Both the position numbers and the translations under genes were made by a program. Shown here piece by piece: positions 25,016 through 35,516 of a stretch of 64,000 nucleotides of DNA (the stretch's first letter is position 1; every line of letters starts with the position of its first letter). Source of the DNA: Branchiostoma belcheri (lineage: Eukaryota; Chordata; Leptocardii; Amphioxiformes; Branchiostomatidae); the NCBI RefSeq assembly GCF_001625305.1, contig NW_017803268.1:2151334-2215333 (forward strand), read 5' to 3'. The notes beneath the pieces were generated by a model. That model did no database searches, had not been told where the DNA came from, and saw nothing but the letters and a program-made list of their open reading frames with translations.

Positions 25016-26741
25016 CCGCTTGCGATGTCGTCAGATCGAAGATTTTTGCTGAGAACGTCGCCATCACTGACGTAACCTCCAGTGAGGTCAAGGTCAAGGT
25101 TAGCCTCTTCACTGCTCTCCGGGATGTCTCCCTGCACCATGGTGCTTCGGCTGGAAATAGTCCTCCTGAGGGAACCGGTCTGGTAGGGGTAGTTCAAGAG
25201 TCGAGGTTGCATAAGTGGCGAGGCGAAGCCCTCCCCAGCTTGAACTCTGACCCCCTGTACAGGCATGACGTTGGAAGCCAGGCTTACGGAACGCAGACTG
25301 GAGTAGTGACCAGGAGTCCTGTTCAGGGTTCGCGCTCCAGATTCGCTGAAAACCGTTTCCATGCTCGTCCTCGGGTGAGATTGCGTGAAGACGTCGTCAC
25401 TTCCAAAGGTCGTTTCAAGGGTACTTCTGTTAATCTGGGAACTCCGCAAGCTCAAGATCGTGTCCTCCAGATTTTGTCTCAGATTTGCAATGTCTTTTGC
25501 AGCCCTTTTTGCACTGACTTCAGCTTCGCTTTCCGAGACCTCGTCCGCGGACGGCCTGTACACAACACTGTCTTTGCTACTGGAGGTAGACTTGGATTGG
25601 TCGCTGTGAGAGTTGGAATTAGAACTGACGTTACTGTCGCTGTTAGGAAGCGACGTTGCTATATGACTGAAAGGAGCGACTGTTGCAGTGTTTACATGCG
25701 CGTGGGCAGGCGAGAAGTTAATGCTACCAGAGGCTGCCCGCTTACTCTCAGAGAGAAGATTCTCATTGGACGCCTGCCTACCAGCCTCAAAAAGCTTGGC
25801 CCCCGTCTTTGCTGAGTCCAGCTGAGTTCTCCCCTGTGCAGACCAGTTTTCGTACACAACACCCTTGTCCTTTTCAGTGTTGGCTGATTTTCTACCAAGC
25901 CCGAACGATATGGCTTTTCCAGGCATTTTCGATCCCGCCACTGGTATATTGCTACTAGAAGACGACTGTTCATGCGAACTTGAGTCTGCCTTGGGTGCCA
26001 ACTGATGGATGCTTGCAGTGTTTCTCAAAGTGCCCTTAGGAATGAAACTGGCAATCCTCGAGGACGACTTTTTAAGTTTTACTCCTGTGTTTGTTTCTAT
26101 CGTACCATTTTCATCAGTTGTATGTTTGGCCGCAGAAGCTTTACCCTTTGATTCTGCTCCTTTGTCAGGTGAAGCTTTTGTAGATTTTGTGTCTTTACCC
26201 TTAACTGCAGTCGCTTTTGTGTCTGTTCTAGTTTTCGCAGTCTTCTTCACAGCAGTAGTGCTGGCTGTTTTGCTGTTGCTGGTCGTCTCTTTTGTATTAG
26301 ACTTGCTCAGAGCCTTGCCAAACCTTCTCTTTGCCGCGTCTTTGATTCCTGATTTGGCGTTGGCTTGCGTCGGCTCGGAAGCGGTAGCACCACTGGTCGT
26401 ACTTACGCTAGAACTGCTGCTGGATTTTGAGGTAGTCCCTGTTGGTCCGCCGCTCTTCGAGGCACTTTTCGAGTTTGATCCTCCAAAGAACCTGAACTTA
26501 TCGAGCATAGAATTCTTGCCAGTTCTAGAAAGCGTGCTATCTGCGCTTTTATCACTACCGGGGGATTTTGCCACAGACGACTTGGAAGCAGACTTGGTGA
26601 CAGACTTTGTCGTTGTAGATTTACCGGCTGTTTTTGCACCCGACTTGGAAGAGTCGGATTTGTCTGATTTAGCAGAGGGCACACGGCTGGACTTGGACGA
26701 TAACTGCGGGATATTCGATCCTCCGTTGGCAACAGGAGGAC
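25016..26741 (-). CDS. NAV: Neuron navigator exon: large Ser/Lys-rich N-terminal region
   Basis: This 1,726-nt exon (phase 1 in, 2 out) encodes about 574 residues. The first 230 are Ser/Lys/Thr/Ala-rich and strongly basic, typical of microtubule-binding disorder. Conserved NAV blocks follow: SSRIASFIPKG, NTATVAPF, DIANLRQNLEDTILSLRSSQ then STLETTF, and at the end GGYVSDGDVLSKNLRSDDIA. Three SxIP motifs (SNIP twice, SFIP once) lie in basic Ser-rich contexts of the kind that bind EB1. The ANLRQNLEDTI stretch looks helical. The acceptor is TTGTTTCAG and the donor GG|GTAAGT. The start is fixed by the splice acceptor and by phase (G from the upstream exon plus GT gives Gly), not by an ATG. Confidence 0.97.
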
Positions 26742-27196
26742 CTGAAACAAAATACAGCTATGTAGGAAAAATACTGCACAGGAAACAAACAACGCTATGG
26801 TAAGAAACTCTTCCACAAATGTTCTGTAATAGACTACATACAACTTTAAACTCGTTAAAAATTGTATTTACTGTTTCTTAATGTTGCTCATTTGAGACCT
26901 CTAATGAGTTTTAATCTATAACTATCAGTGACGTTATATCCCTCATATGAGTCCCAGTGACTAATCTTAATTTTTCAGTCATACCTCAATTCGGCCATAC
27001 CATGGTATTGAATGTGATCTTACTGAAATAAACCAATCTTTCAATTTGTATTGTAATTGGGCACTGCTACACTGTATTTGAAGAGAAGCTGCTTTGGGGA
27101 CTGTCCTTTCTTGCAATCGTTATCCATCTCATAACACTTCAAAAACATTAGACAAAAATGCAGACAATTTGGTAACATCCCATAAATGTTTCTCAC
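26742..27196 (-). other. NAV intron
   Basis: This 455-bp intron has donor GTGAGA and acceptor TTTGTTTCAG. Nothing else is recognisable in it. Confidence 0.85.
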
Positions 27197-27324
27197 CTTC
27201 GCTGCTGGTCGTAGAAACCGTTGACCCCTGAGAATTCCGCTGGATGCAATTTTTGTCGGCGGCAGAAAGGCTGCGACGATTCAGGTTACTGGCACTTCTG
27301 CTGGAGGCTTTGGGCGCAGGAAGC
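27197..27324 (-). CDS. NAV: Neuron navigator exon: basic Ser-rich linker after the CH domain
   Basis: This 128-nt exon reads LPAPKASSRSASNLNRRSLS followed by AADKNCIQRNSQGS and ends TTSSE plus G. The LPAP and NNRRS-like blocks resemble the vertebrate NAV segment that follows the CH domain (RLPGP, NNRRSQS). The acceptor is TGTACCCCAG and the donor G|GTGAGA. Phase 2 in matches AA from 31171 (AAG, Lys). Phase 1 out matches GT at 26741 (GGT, Gly). An extra small exon between this one and 31171-31309 cannot be excluded, but none is needed for phase. Confidence 0.88.
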
Positions 27325-30300
27325 CTGGGGTACAGAAATAGGACATTGTTAAACATTTTTAACCTCTAATTACATCCACGTCAAATAATGCAGGCTCTTA
27401 AAACTGCGGCAAAATCTGGTGCTCGTATCATCACATTCCATTCTGAAAAAAAGCAAGAATCTAGACTTAATTAACAACAAAGCACAGTAGTACATAACAT
27501 CAAGTTATGTCCCACTACCTACAACATATAGTCACAGGACCAAGAATGTTCCAAGAATTTTTTTGTCGGTATTTTAAAAGATGTAAATTGGCCATTAGTA
27601 ACCTTTTCCCCAACAAGGACTGCCTGATTGACATAATTCTACAAGTGCAAATTGTACAGAGAGTTTCACAAGAATCTTAACCTTATATGAAGCATACAAG
27701 AATACATTTCTTCCATAGGTTCCATCTTCTGAATCTGAAACAATCTAGTCGTAACGAGACCTTCTTTTCTCCTGTCCTTTTCCAAGAAGGAAGCATTCCT
27801 CAAGTCAAACATTGAGTCACCCCAACTTATCAACTGTTTGCCTAAATGACACAATCTTGTACTATCACATTTCACACATGCAGTTTGTCAAAAAATACAT
27901 AACATCTTGAAAAAGAAAGATTATACAATCTAGTTAAAACCTACCAATGATGCTGAAGTCTTAACTGACCTGCTTGTGGTCTTCTTAACGAAGTACTGCG
28001 TTCTTCACAGTTACTTCGTAAAAGCAAGCAAAGAATTCAGAAGGCACTTCCAGTGTACACAGTGTATTTGACTTGAGGTCTACTTGCACTGACCAACTAA
28101 TTTGCATCTACCGTAAAGTTACTAATATCTACAACAAGAAGTTACTGTCTTATACCAACCATTGAAAAAGATATGCTCCAGTTCTTACAAATACTTTCTT
28201 GAGATACTTTTTCTTTGGCTCTTTAAATACCGACTATTTCCTTATCTAGGCACAAGTACAAGCTTGAAGTAAGAAAAGTTTACTACAAACAAAATGCAAG
28301 ATTTACCGTAAACTGATTTAACTTCCTGTCAATCAGGGTGAAGTTAAGTCGTTTCTGAAATGTCCGTTATTTAGAAAACGACCAGCAAGTTAACTGAATT
28401 CCTAAACTTATATTTAGACTCAATTCCTACCTCTTTTCTCCACAAAATTTGCAAGACACTAACGTTACAGGAAAATCCCTCTGTAATCATACCTATTACT
28501 CATACCCTAATTAATACCCCCCTACACTACTAGACTTCCTGCACTGTCTGAGGGGTGCACAGGCTTGAAACAAAGCTGCACCTTACTTGTCAAAAAGTTT
28601 GGTTGACAGGGGAAGCGTCCTTTAATCTTTTTGCTAAATTTGCTCTCGTATTTCAGTTTAGTTACCGAGTGGTATAATTACACGTCTGGTGTGGAAGTAA
28701 GGTTGACTTGCCACAAAAGTCAGGCTCTCTTCGATACCGACTTTACTGAAAGACTTTATAGGCATGGTTGTTTGCTGGTGAAGTCAACTTTTCTGTCATT
28801 TCCAGGCTATGCTGTCAGTTTCTATGGAGATAAACTAAGTTTGTGAGGATTGTGACTTTTCTGCCATCTTAGGCCATGTTGATTTGATTATATGGATGAC
28901 ATCCGCGCGCGCATAATTTTCGGCCGTTTCCAAAAAAAAAAAAGTTTCAACCATAGGCCATGTTGATTTGATTATATGGATGACATCCGCGCGCGCATAA
29001 TTTTCGGCCGTTTCCAAAAAAAAAAAGTTTCAACCATACTGTAAATCGTGCAAAACAGTTACTAAATGAGCAAAAATATACCATAAGTTGCAAGGAAAAC
29101 ATTTAGAAATGATACCAATGTCGTAGAATGCCAAAATCAAAGGAAAAAAGACAAAAATGTAAAGAAATGAATTCGAAGAGTAGATTATTCGCCATAACAT
29201 ATTCTGTGCCATTTGTTCAACCTTCATGACCACGTAGATTTAATAGTGAAAGCAACTTTTTTTTTGCCAAACTTTTTTTTTATTCGCACGCGCGCATCAG
29301 TTTTGGGGTTCCCAGAGGATGTCATCCATATAATCAAATCAACATGGCCTTAGAATTGTACCGGGGCTAACATGCCAAGGAAATTGTATAGAAACACTGA
29401 AATTAGTGTTGTCAGGCAATTTCTGTGGTGGGAACAGTTTTTAACAATACAAAACAGGATGTCTTTCGAAACATGCAGAAGTGAAAAGATTTTCTCAGAC
29501 TCTTCTTTTCTACAGCATTCTTCAGAGAAACAATAACTTGTCATTTTAAAAATGTCAAGCATACAGGAAATGTCAATGAAGCTAGGCACAACAAAAATTT
29601 CCTCATCTTTTGACAAAAAACAGCTTGCTCTCCTAAGCTCTATTTGACTTATAATAACAAATATCTGTAAAAATATAAAAAAAGCAAAACTCCACAGGTC
29701 TAACTGTTCCCTAAACTGTAACAGTAACAGAGGCATTAGTCCTATCAAGTACAGTGCAGAGATTTGTAACATGTATTTGTTTGTACAGCTTGCTAACATC
29801 TGCAAAAGTGCAACATACATGTTATTACATTGAACACCTGCAAACATGAAAAAAAGGGAGTAAAATCAGTTCACCAGTCTTCTGTTCCAACCTCTTCCTT
29901 CAGGTAGACATCGGGATAGTTCCCCATGTTGGTTTGGACAACCACCGAGTCTGAAAATCGATGCTTTACAGACGGCAGTTCACAGACAATGGCAAAATGA
30001 TAGGTAAGAAACAGCAAGATAAAAGCACCTGGTGGGAGCTTACCACTTTGGGATAAGAGGGGTGTACAGGTAGGAAGCTTAGAAAAGACACTTACCACAC
30101 TTCTTCTTGTCTTTTGGAAAGCCAGGGAGCAAAAAGACAGTTGTTAGAGAAGTATTACAAGTATTACTGGGACTATGGTATGCATTATAACCCTTCTAAG
30201 GCTTTAGAAAAAATTTAATGTTGAAAAAAATGGAAGCGTTTTGGTTGTTGCTGTAACATTCAAGCATGAAATGGACCTCTTATGACTCTTCAAAATTTCA

Positions 30301-31170
30301 TGGAAAATCAATTTATGAAGAAATAAGAATGGCTGCAGCCCAGACGTCTTGAGCCTGAAGCCATTTTTCCTCGTACAGTCTCATCATTTTGTCAACATCT
30401 ATTCTTCGAAGAAGACACGGCACGCATCAGTAATGTCCATCTGGCATTTACGTGACAAAGGCAACCTGTCATCAATTTTGAACATTGTCGAGTTTGTCTA
30501 TGCAGAGACCACCGTGAGAAATGGCAAAGGGCCATAATGAAAGATTTAATGTTGTTTTAGATTTGTAAAGAAAAACCAATTCAAATCCTTGGCTACTGGA
30601 TGTTTTCAAACATTGCAAGAGCAGAAGAAGTGGAAAAACAACGGAAAAGTAGTGTATTGGAAAAGAAGTAGTCAAGTATTTTTTAGTATTTTTGGTACAG
30701 AATTTCTTGGAATCCCTTCAATGAATCAACAAGAAGCCTCTCAAATTATAATCCATCTTGTTTTTGAGCCTTGTTGTTACTTCAAAACCCCTTACATGTT
30801 GAGCCAAGGAGAATATGCTTTCTTTCTTTCCAGTAGCCTAAGTGAACTGCTGCAGTTTCAATTTCTTTCACTAGATGGCATTACTGACAATGCTCGCAAC
30901 TGAATGTACTCCTCTACCCCAAACAATAACCCACATAAGCCTTTCTCCCACCTAACCAGTACAATGCCGCACATAGTCTTCAGTGCTCAAGTGCCTTGCA
31001 GCAGAAAGATCTGATTTTCTATCAACACCAACATAGGAAATCTAAATCTACTATACTGTATCAAAACAATTTTAGCATTACACATTTAGACTCCAGAAGG
31101 ATAAAAATGGTATGTAACAGTTCTCTAAGAATTATGTTCCCCTATTGAGAGATGAATGAATGAGACTTAC
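27325..31170 (-). other. NAV intron with a MITE that has a duplicated end
   Basis: This 3.8-kb intron contains the element 28872-29349. The open frames 29350-29847 and 29871-30098 (minus) are AT-rich with no recognisable motif, and I treat them as chance. Confidence 0.75.
28872..29349. mobile_element. PIF/Harbinger-like MITE with tandemly duplicated left end
   Basis: The inverted ends GGCCATGTTGATTTGATTAT and ATAATCAAATCAACATGGCC continue inward as ATGGATGACATCC. They are flanked by TTA on both sides (28869-28871 and 29350-29352), a 3-bp TWA duplication. The left 84 bp (28872-28955) is repeated as 83 bp at 28956-29038, differing essentially in the length of an A run (12 versus 11). The inner flanks carry GCGCGC tracts on both sides. 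Confidence 0.85.
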
Positions 31171-31309
31171 TTGGACTGCGGCTGGTCAGCTGTCTGCGCC
31201 TGCGACCTTGCTGCCCCCTGCGACCTCTGCTGCTGCTGCAGCTGCTGCTTGTACCTGGACAAGCTGAAGAACAACCCGAGGATCGCCTTCAAGTTCCCAT
31301 CACGGATCT
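31171..31309 (-). CDS. NAV: Neuron navigator exon: end of CH domain and Gln-rich tail
   Basis: This 139-nt exon begins with AG, which completes GAG (Glu). It reads IRDGNLKAILGLFFSLSRYK then QQLQQQQRSQ, and ends QPQSK-type (TCC AA). This is the hallmark end of the NAV CH domain (EIRNGNLKAILGLFFSLSRYKQQ). The acceptor is TGTTCCACAG and the donor AA|GTAAGT. The CH domain supports association with actin and the cortical cytoskeleton. The Q-run is encoded by CAG/CTG-rich DNA. A MITE ends only about 55 bp on the intron side of its acceptor. Confidence 0.97.
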
Positions 31310-31365
31310 CTGTGGAACAGCAAGACAGAATGTTCAGAACTGTCATAACTGTTTGTAAGCGCTAA

Positions 31366-31734
31366 GGCCACACCAATTTAATTTCTTGGTTAACGGATTC
31401 GCCGCTTCAATTTTTTCTGATTTGCAAATAAAAATAAAAATTCAGAATCAACTGCAAAATGCTCATATTTTGCCCTGAACAGTTGAAAACAGTCCTTTTC
31501 ATCCTAGTTGTTACAGTTATTCCATCTTTCAATGCAATGGTATCATAAAAAGGTCAAAATTCATTGTTTAAATTTTGAACCAGCCTGGTGTGTTGACTTC
31601 ATGGCTCCTATCGTACCATTTTGGGCCATAATACGATGCCTAGGCCTGTTTTTATTTTTTATTTTTTTTTCGCCCGCCCGGTTCATTATTTTTCTAGAAA
31701 AATCCGTTAACCAAGAAATTAAATTGGTGTGGCC
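31366..31734 (+). mobile_element. PIF/Harbinger-like MITE, GGCCACACC family, copy 1
   Basis: Perfect 34-bp inverted ends begin GGCCACACCAATTTAATTT. They are flanked by TAA on both sides (31363-31365 and 31735-31737). The element is AT-rich with no coding capacity. Its interior closely matches copy 4 (58533-58892). It occupies the 3' part of a NAV intron, close to the acceptor of exon 31171-31309. Confidence 0.92.
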
Positions 31735-32045
31735 TAAAGAGAAGGTCTATGACCACTTAAACCTTCAGCCTACTCAGGTAGCAATTTGGTAGCAAATTTG
31801 TGTTGGTTATAGTTTTCATCCTGGACCTCTGTGGAACAAGAGGGAAGGTTCAGAACTGCTTGTACTGGCTCAAGGGAGGTCCAAGAATCGCGTTAACTTT
31901 CAGCCTGCTAGGGTGGACGTTTGGCGCCAAATTTCTGTTGGCTATGCTTTAAATATGGTTAAAGTTTCCATCACAGATCACTGCGAAACAAGAAGATTGA
32001 AGGCTCAGAAGCGCTTGTACAAGCTTTAGAGAAGGAGAAGACCAT

Positions 32046-32116
32046 TTTACCTTCACCCTGTTTAGGTTTTAGGAATTTCTATTGTTTGTAGAGTCAGGCA
32101 GCTGGGAGAAGGTTAT
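32046..32116 (+). repeat. Degenerate copy of the TTAACC short palindromic repeat
   Basis: The segment reads TTTACCTTC...CAGGCAGCTGGGAGAAGGTTAT, which aligns with the copies at 38590 and 61268 but is decayed at both ends. Confidence 0.45.
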
Positions 32117-33445
32117 ATAACTTAGATAGTGTCCATCCCACATCTCCGTGGAACAGAGGGAAGGTTCAGAACTACTTGTAGTACTAGATCAAGAGAAGGA
32201 CCAGAGCTTGCTTATATAGCGGTTTGGCACCAAAACTCTTGCACAATAAAATAAAGTTTGGGAAGAAAAATTACTTCGTTCACAAGAGAAGTTTTAAATA
32301 CTTCATTCGAAGACATAGAATCTAAAAGTAGGTCACAGGGAAAGCAACCTGTCTACCTGAACATCTGGCATTAGCAGTGACAAACCACTTTGTCACACAA
32401 ATTACTGAAACCACAAACATGCACCTGATGACTTGGCAACACCTTAGAGGCCAACTTTCACCCAATAAACTCTTCAAGAAAGTTGTGAAAACAGGCAGGT
32501 TTTACCTTCAGAAGCTACAGAAGTTTCCGGTGCAGCTCGGTTAATTACAGAGTAGTTTGAATGGGATTTTAAGTGCTCTAGACTATCTAAATGGTCGTAT
32601 TGCATGTTAAGAGGGCATCAGCTTGCAACAAGTCGTTAGGTTTTGCCTATGACTTGGCTTAAGGACCATGTGACGATCAGGCTTCATGGCTTAAAAGTAA
32701 CTTTCTGGCATGATTTGGTTTTACACATTGACTCTTTGGCACACTACTTTTTCCTTACACCTTGCAAGTTTTACTTCTTTCTTACTTTAGTAAATGAGCT
32801 TATGACATAATTCTAATTTTCTGCTCTATCCTGTATTTTTGAGCATTCACCCAGCACCTTTCTCTCTCCTTTTCGAGTCTCCCCTTCCAAAGAATGGACT
32901 CTCCCACAAGTTGGATTAGACTTTTTGTGCTATGGACTATAGGAGTCACATCTGTTGACCTATATTGTGGTACATGACTGTGGGAAACCACTCTCTGGAA
33001 GTCTTCTCAAATCGGATTAATCAGGAAGAAGACTGTGTTGCCTGGGCAGAGACCCTTAATCTCTTTATAGTGGATATGGAAGAGGCTAAATTGTACACTT
33101 GAATAAACATGGGGCAAAGCATTAGGGCTGATGTATGTAGGAATTGTGTCTGTGTAGTCCACTTACATGTAGCTTTACATAAATCTGGCTCCCTCAAACC
33201 CAGTTAAATCTAGACCTTAATTTCTTCTTCTTCTGGTTCAATCTCATATTTTCTTCTTCATAACACCATATCAGACAATTTTTTGTCATATTTTTAGTAT
33301 CTGTTAGATTTTGTAGTCACATCTTTTTGCTTTCATTTCTTTGATTCTTTTTCAAAACATCATTGTTAACTTGTCAAAAAATATTCTGTAAAACTATGTA
33401 GGGACTACATGGGACCATGGAGTTAGAAGATGATTTGACCAGACA

Positions 33446-33571
33446 TAATCTCCAAGCAGATGTTTCATTGGCTGCAAAGACAACATCCATTTGCCAGTTA
33501 CCATTTGCTGGGCAGCTGAGGCCCCTCTATTCTAATAATGCTTTTGCCATCTGACATCTGCTTGGAGATTA
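33446..33571. mobile_element. Foldback MITE of the CTCCAAGCAGAG family
   Basis: The inverted ends are TAATCTCCAAGCAGATG and CATCTGCTTGGAGATTA. It is 126 bp and non-coding. Confidence 0.7.
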
Positions 33572-35101
33572 GACTTCACCCAGAGACCAGGGGGCACAAA
33601 AGGAAACATTTCTTTCTAAAAACTGCAGAGACGAGTGTCAACACAGGGCTGACCTCTCACACCCAGGTGATGAATGTGAGGAAGTATGGGGGTGGGGGGC
33701 GTGCTCCCTCCTAACCCATCCCTGAGGGGTCTTGTTGATGGAAATTCCACTCCCCTAAACTTCTAAAGATAGTGTGGCATGTTTTTTTGAGCAACCTTTG
33801 CACTGACCATGGCTTCCCACATCTGAAACTGCCTAGAGGTTTTGTCACAATTGTACACAACTGATGCTTTCCTTGCTCAGTGACAATACAGTATGCTGAT
33901 TCATGGCAGAAGTATAGTTTTGGGTGGCTCACTAGGATTAGGAAGTAGGAGTTTGTATGTATCCTGTCATGTAGTTTTTTTTTTCAATTTTTCTCAAATC
34001 CCTCTTTTTAGAAACTGTAACGTTACTGAATTGCTGAATAAAGATATTGTTGAAATAAATGAGGTCACCAAAGCGCTCTGGGTCTGCAACCATGAAAATC
34101 GGGTTTGCCCTTTTTCTTCGCCATTTGGTGCACTGAACAGGATAATTTGTGGGCCAACCCTTTTATCCATACAGCTAAAATGACAGGTGAATGTTTGAGG
34201 GCAGTTTGACTGGTGTTTAATGGTGTTCTCAGGGTGGAGACAAGTTGTACCTGCTGTGCTTTTGTGTTGCTGGTCAGAGGGCACAGGTGACAGCTGTCTG
34301 TTCAATATACTGGTACAATAACTGTACTACTACTAAGTAGTAGTGTTGGCACTAGTTCTGCCTAAGGCAGGGGCCTATACCATGTTTCTCTTCCTGAGAA
34401 CTAGTTAGAATGTTTTAAAAATTTTCAAATATTTCTACCCTCTGAAATTTCCATTTCTTCCAAACAATTACATGGAATTAAAGCATTTCTACTAAAATTT
34501 TAGAGAAAATAATAACCCCTTGGTGACTAGGAAAGGACTCAAGTCTTTGCTTACACGTACAGCTAACTTCATTCAGACAACCCTGCTAAGAAAATCAACT
34601 TGTACACATCAGCTTTTGGTGGCCAGTCTCTCCATTTAGTTTTTGAACATACATGTATGCTTTCTTCTTGTTGATGTCTTTAAGTTTAACCAATAACATG
34701 CCCTTCCTATAGCTAACACTAACAGTTAGAAAGGGGGTAGTTTTCTACATACAGTATGAGTCGTGGTAAAACAGGATTTGGCGAGGATTTGGACTTATGT
34801 ATTTGAAGGCACTTTGCATTGATTTAAATAACTATGGCAGAAACAGCTTATTTAGAGCTGAGTGTTTACATTAAATTACACGGCCTATTAGCTTTTTACA
34901 CAAACATGGCTGAGTAAACAATCATGCAAACAATACTCACTCTAAACAGGAACTAAACACTTAGGCAAAGAAGGAAGTTTGGGAATGTTTGTATACCTGA
35001 TATCTACGTACCTTCTGAACTGAAAGAAAGAAATGATTGTGGGTAGCAACTATCGGAGCGAACGTAAACTAACCAGGATGGTACCCAGGCAAGCCTACAT
35101 A

Positions 35102-35361
35102 CTCTCCAAGCAGAGGTTTGGGTTTTGGGTTGTTTTTGGTATGTTTTTTTATTTCTTGGCTTTTTTATCAGGGTTTCTTTTTTGCACTTGATTTTTTTTC
35201 CACCCAACCCAAAATAGCGCATTGATTTGATGCTTTCGACTGCCAGCAGAGGTTGGGTTGGGTTGGGTGGGAAAAAAATTCCAGTGCAAAAAAGAAACCC
35301 TGATAAAAAAGCCTAAAAACATGTCCAAAATAGCACAAAATCCAAACCTCTGCTTGGAGAG
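35102..35361. mobile_element. Long foldback MITE of the CTCCAAGCAGAG family
   Basis: The two halves are near-complete inverted repeats. CTCTCCAAGCAGAGGTTTGG at the left matches the reverse complement at the right, as do the inner TTTTTTATCAGGGTTTCTTT and CCACCCAACCCAA segments. The element could form a hairpin of about 120 bp and would produce dsRNA if transcribed within the NAV intron. Confidence 0.8.
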
Positions 35362-35443
35362 CAAGTCTACAATGTACATGTACTGCATGTCAAAACATCT
35401 AGCATTCTGTATCTGCAGTGATGGAATACTCTGCTATGCTTAC

Positions 35444-35516
35444 CCTGAGGAGAAAGACCCTGGATGTTGACTCCCTTGGCTGCGAGGAAGCTCAAGCACG
35501 CTTCGATGTTCTCGAT
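35444..35516 (-). CDS. NAV: Neuron navigator exon: CH domain, second half
   Basis: This 73-nt exon starts in phase 0 and reads IENIEACLSFLAAKGVNIQG followed by LSPQ plus G. It is nearly identical to the vertebrate NAV CH segment (IENIDACLNFLAAKGINIQG). The acceptor is CCGTCTTCTCCAG and the donor G|GTAAGC. It joins 31171-31309 to give SPQEIRDGNL. The preceding CH exons (TDWANHYL and DGVLLAQI type blocks) were searched for on the minus strand up to the right edge and not seen. The upstream intron is therefore longer than 28 kb, or those exons are diverged. Confidence 0.96.

Larger units (their letters stand above)
31310..35443 (-). other. NAV intron between the two CH exons
   Basis: This 4.1-kb intron holds a MITE at 31366-31734, degenerate TTAACC-type repeats (32046-32116), two foldback elements (33446-33571 and 35102-35361) and a fragment of the 51020 palindrome family (about 35041-35090). 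No other exon was found. Confidence 0.75.

Noticed and set aside
26009..26803. 264-codon plus-strand open frame
   Set aside because: It is the antisense shadow of the Ser/Lys-rich NAV exon. Its Leu/Val/Phe richness is what complementing Ser/Lys codons produces.
29350..29847. 165-codon minus-strand open frame with hydrophobic stretches
   Set aside because: It is AT-rich and directly abuts a MITE. The hydrophobicity follows from T-rich DNA, and I recognise no transmembrane protein family.
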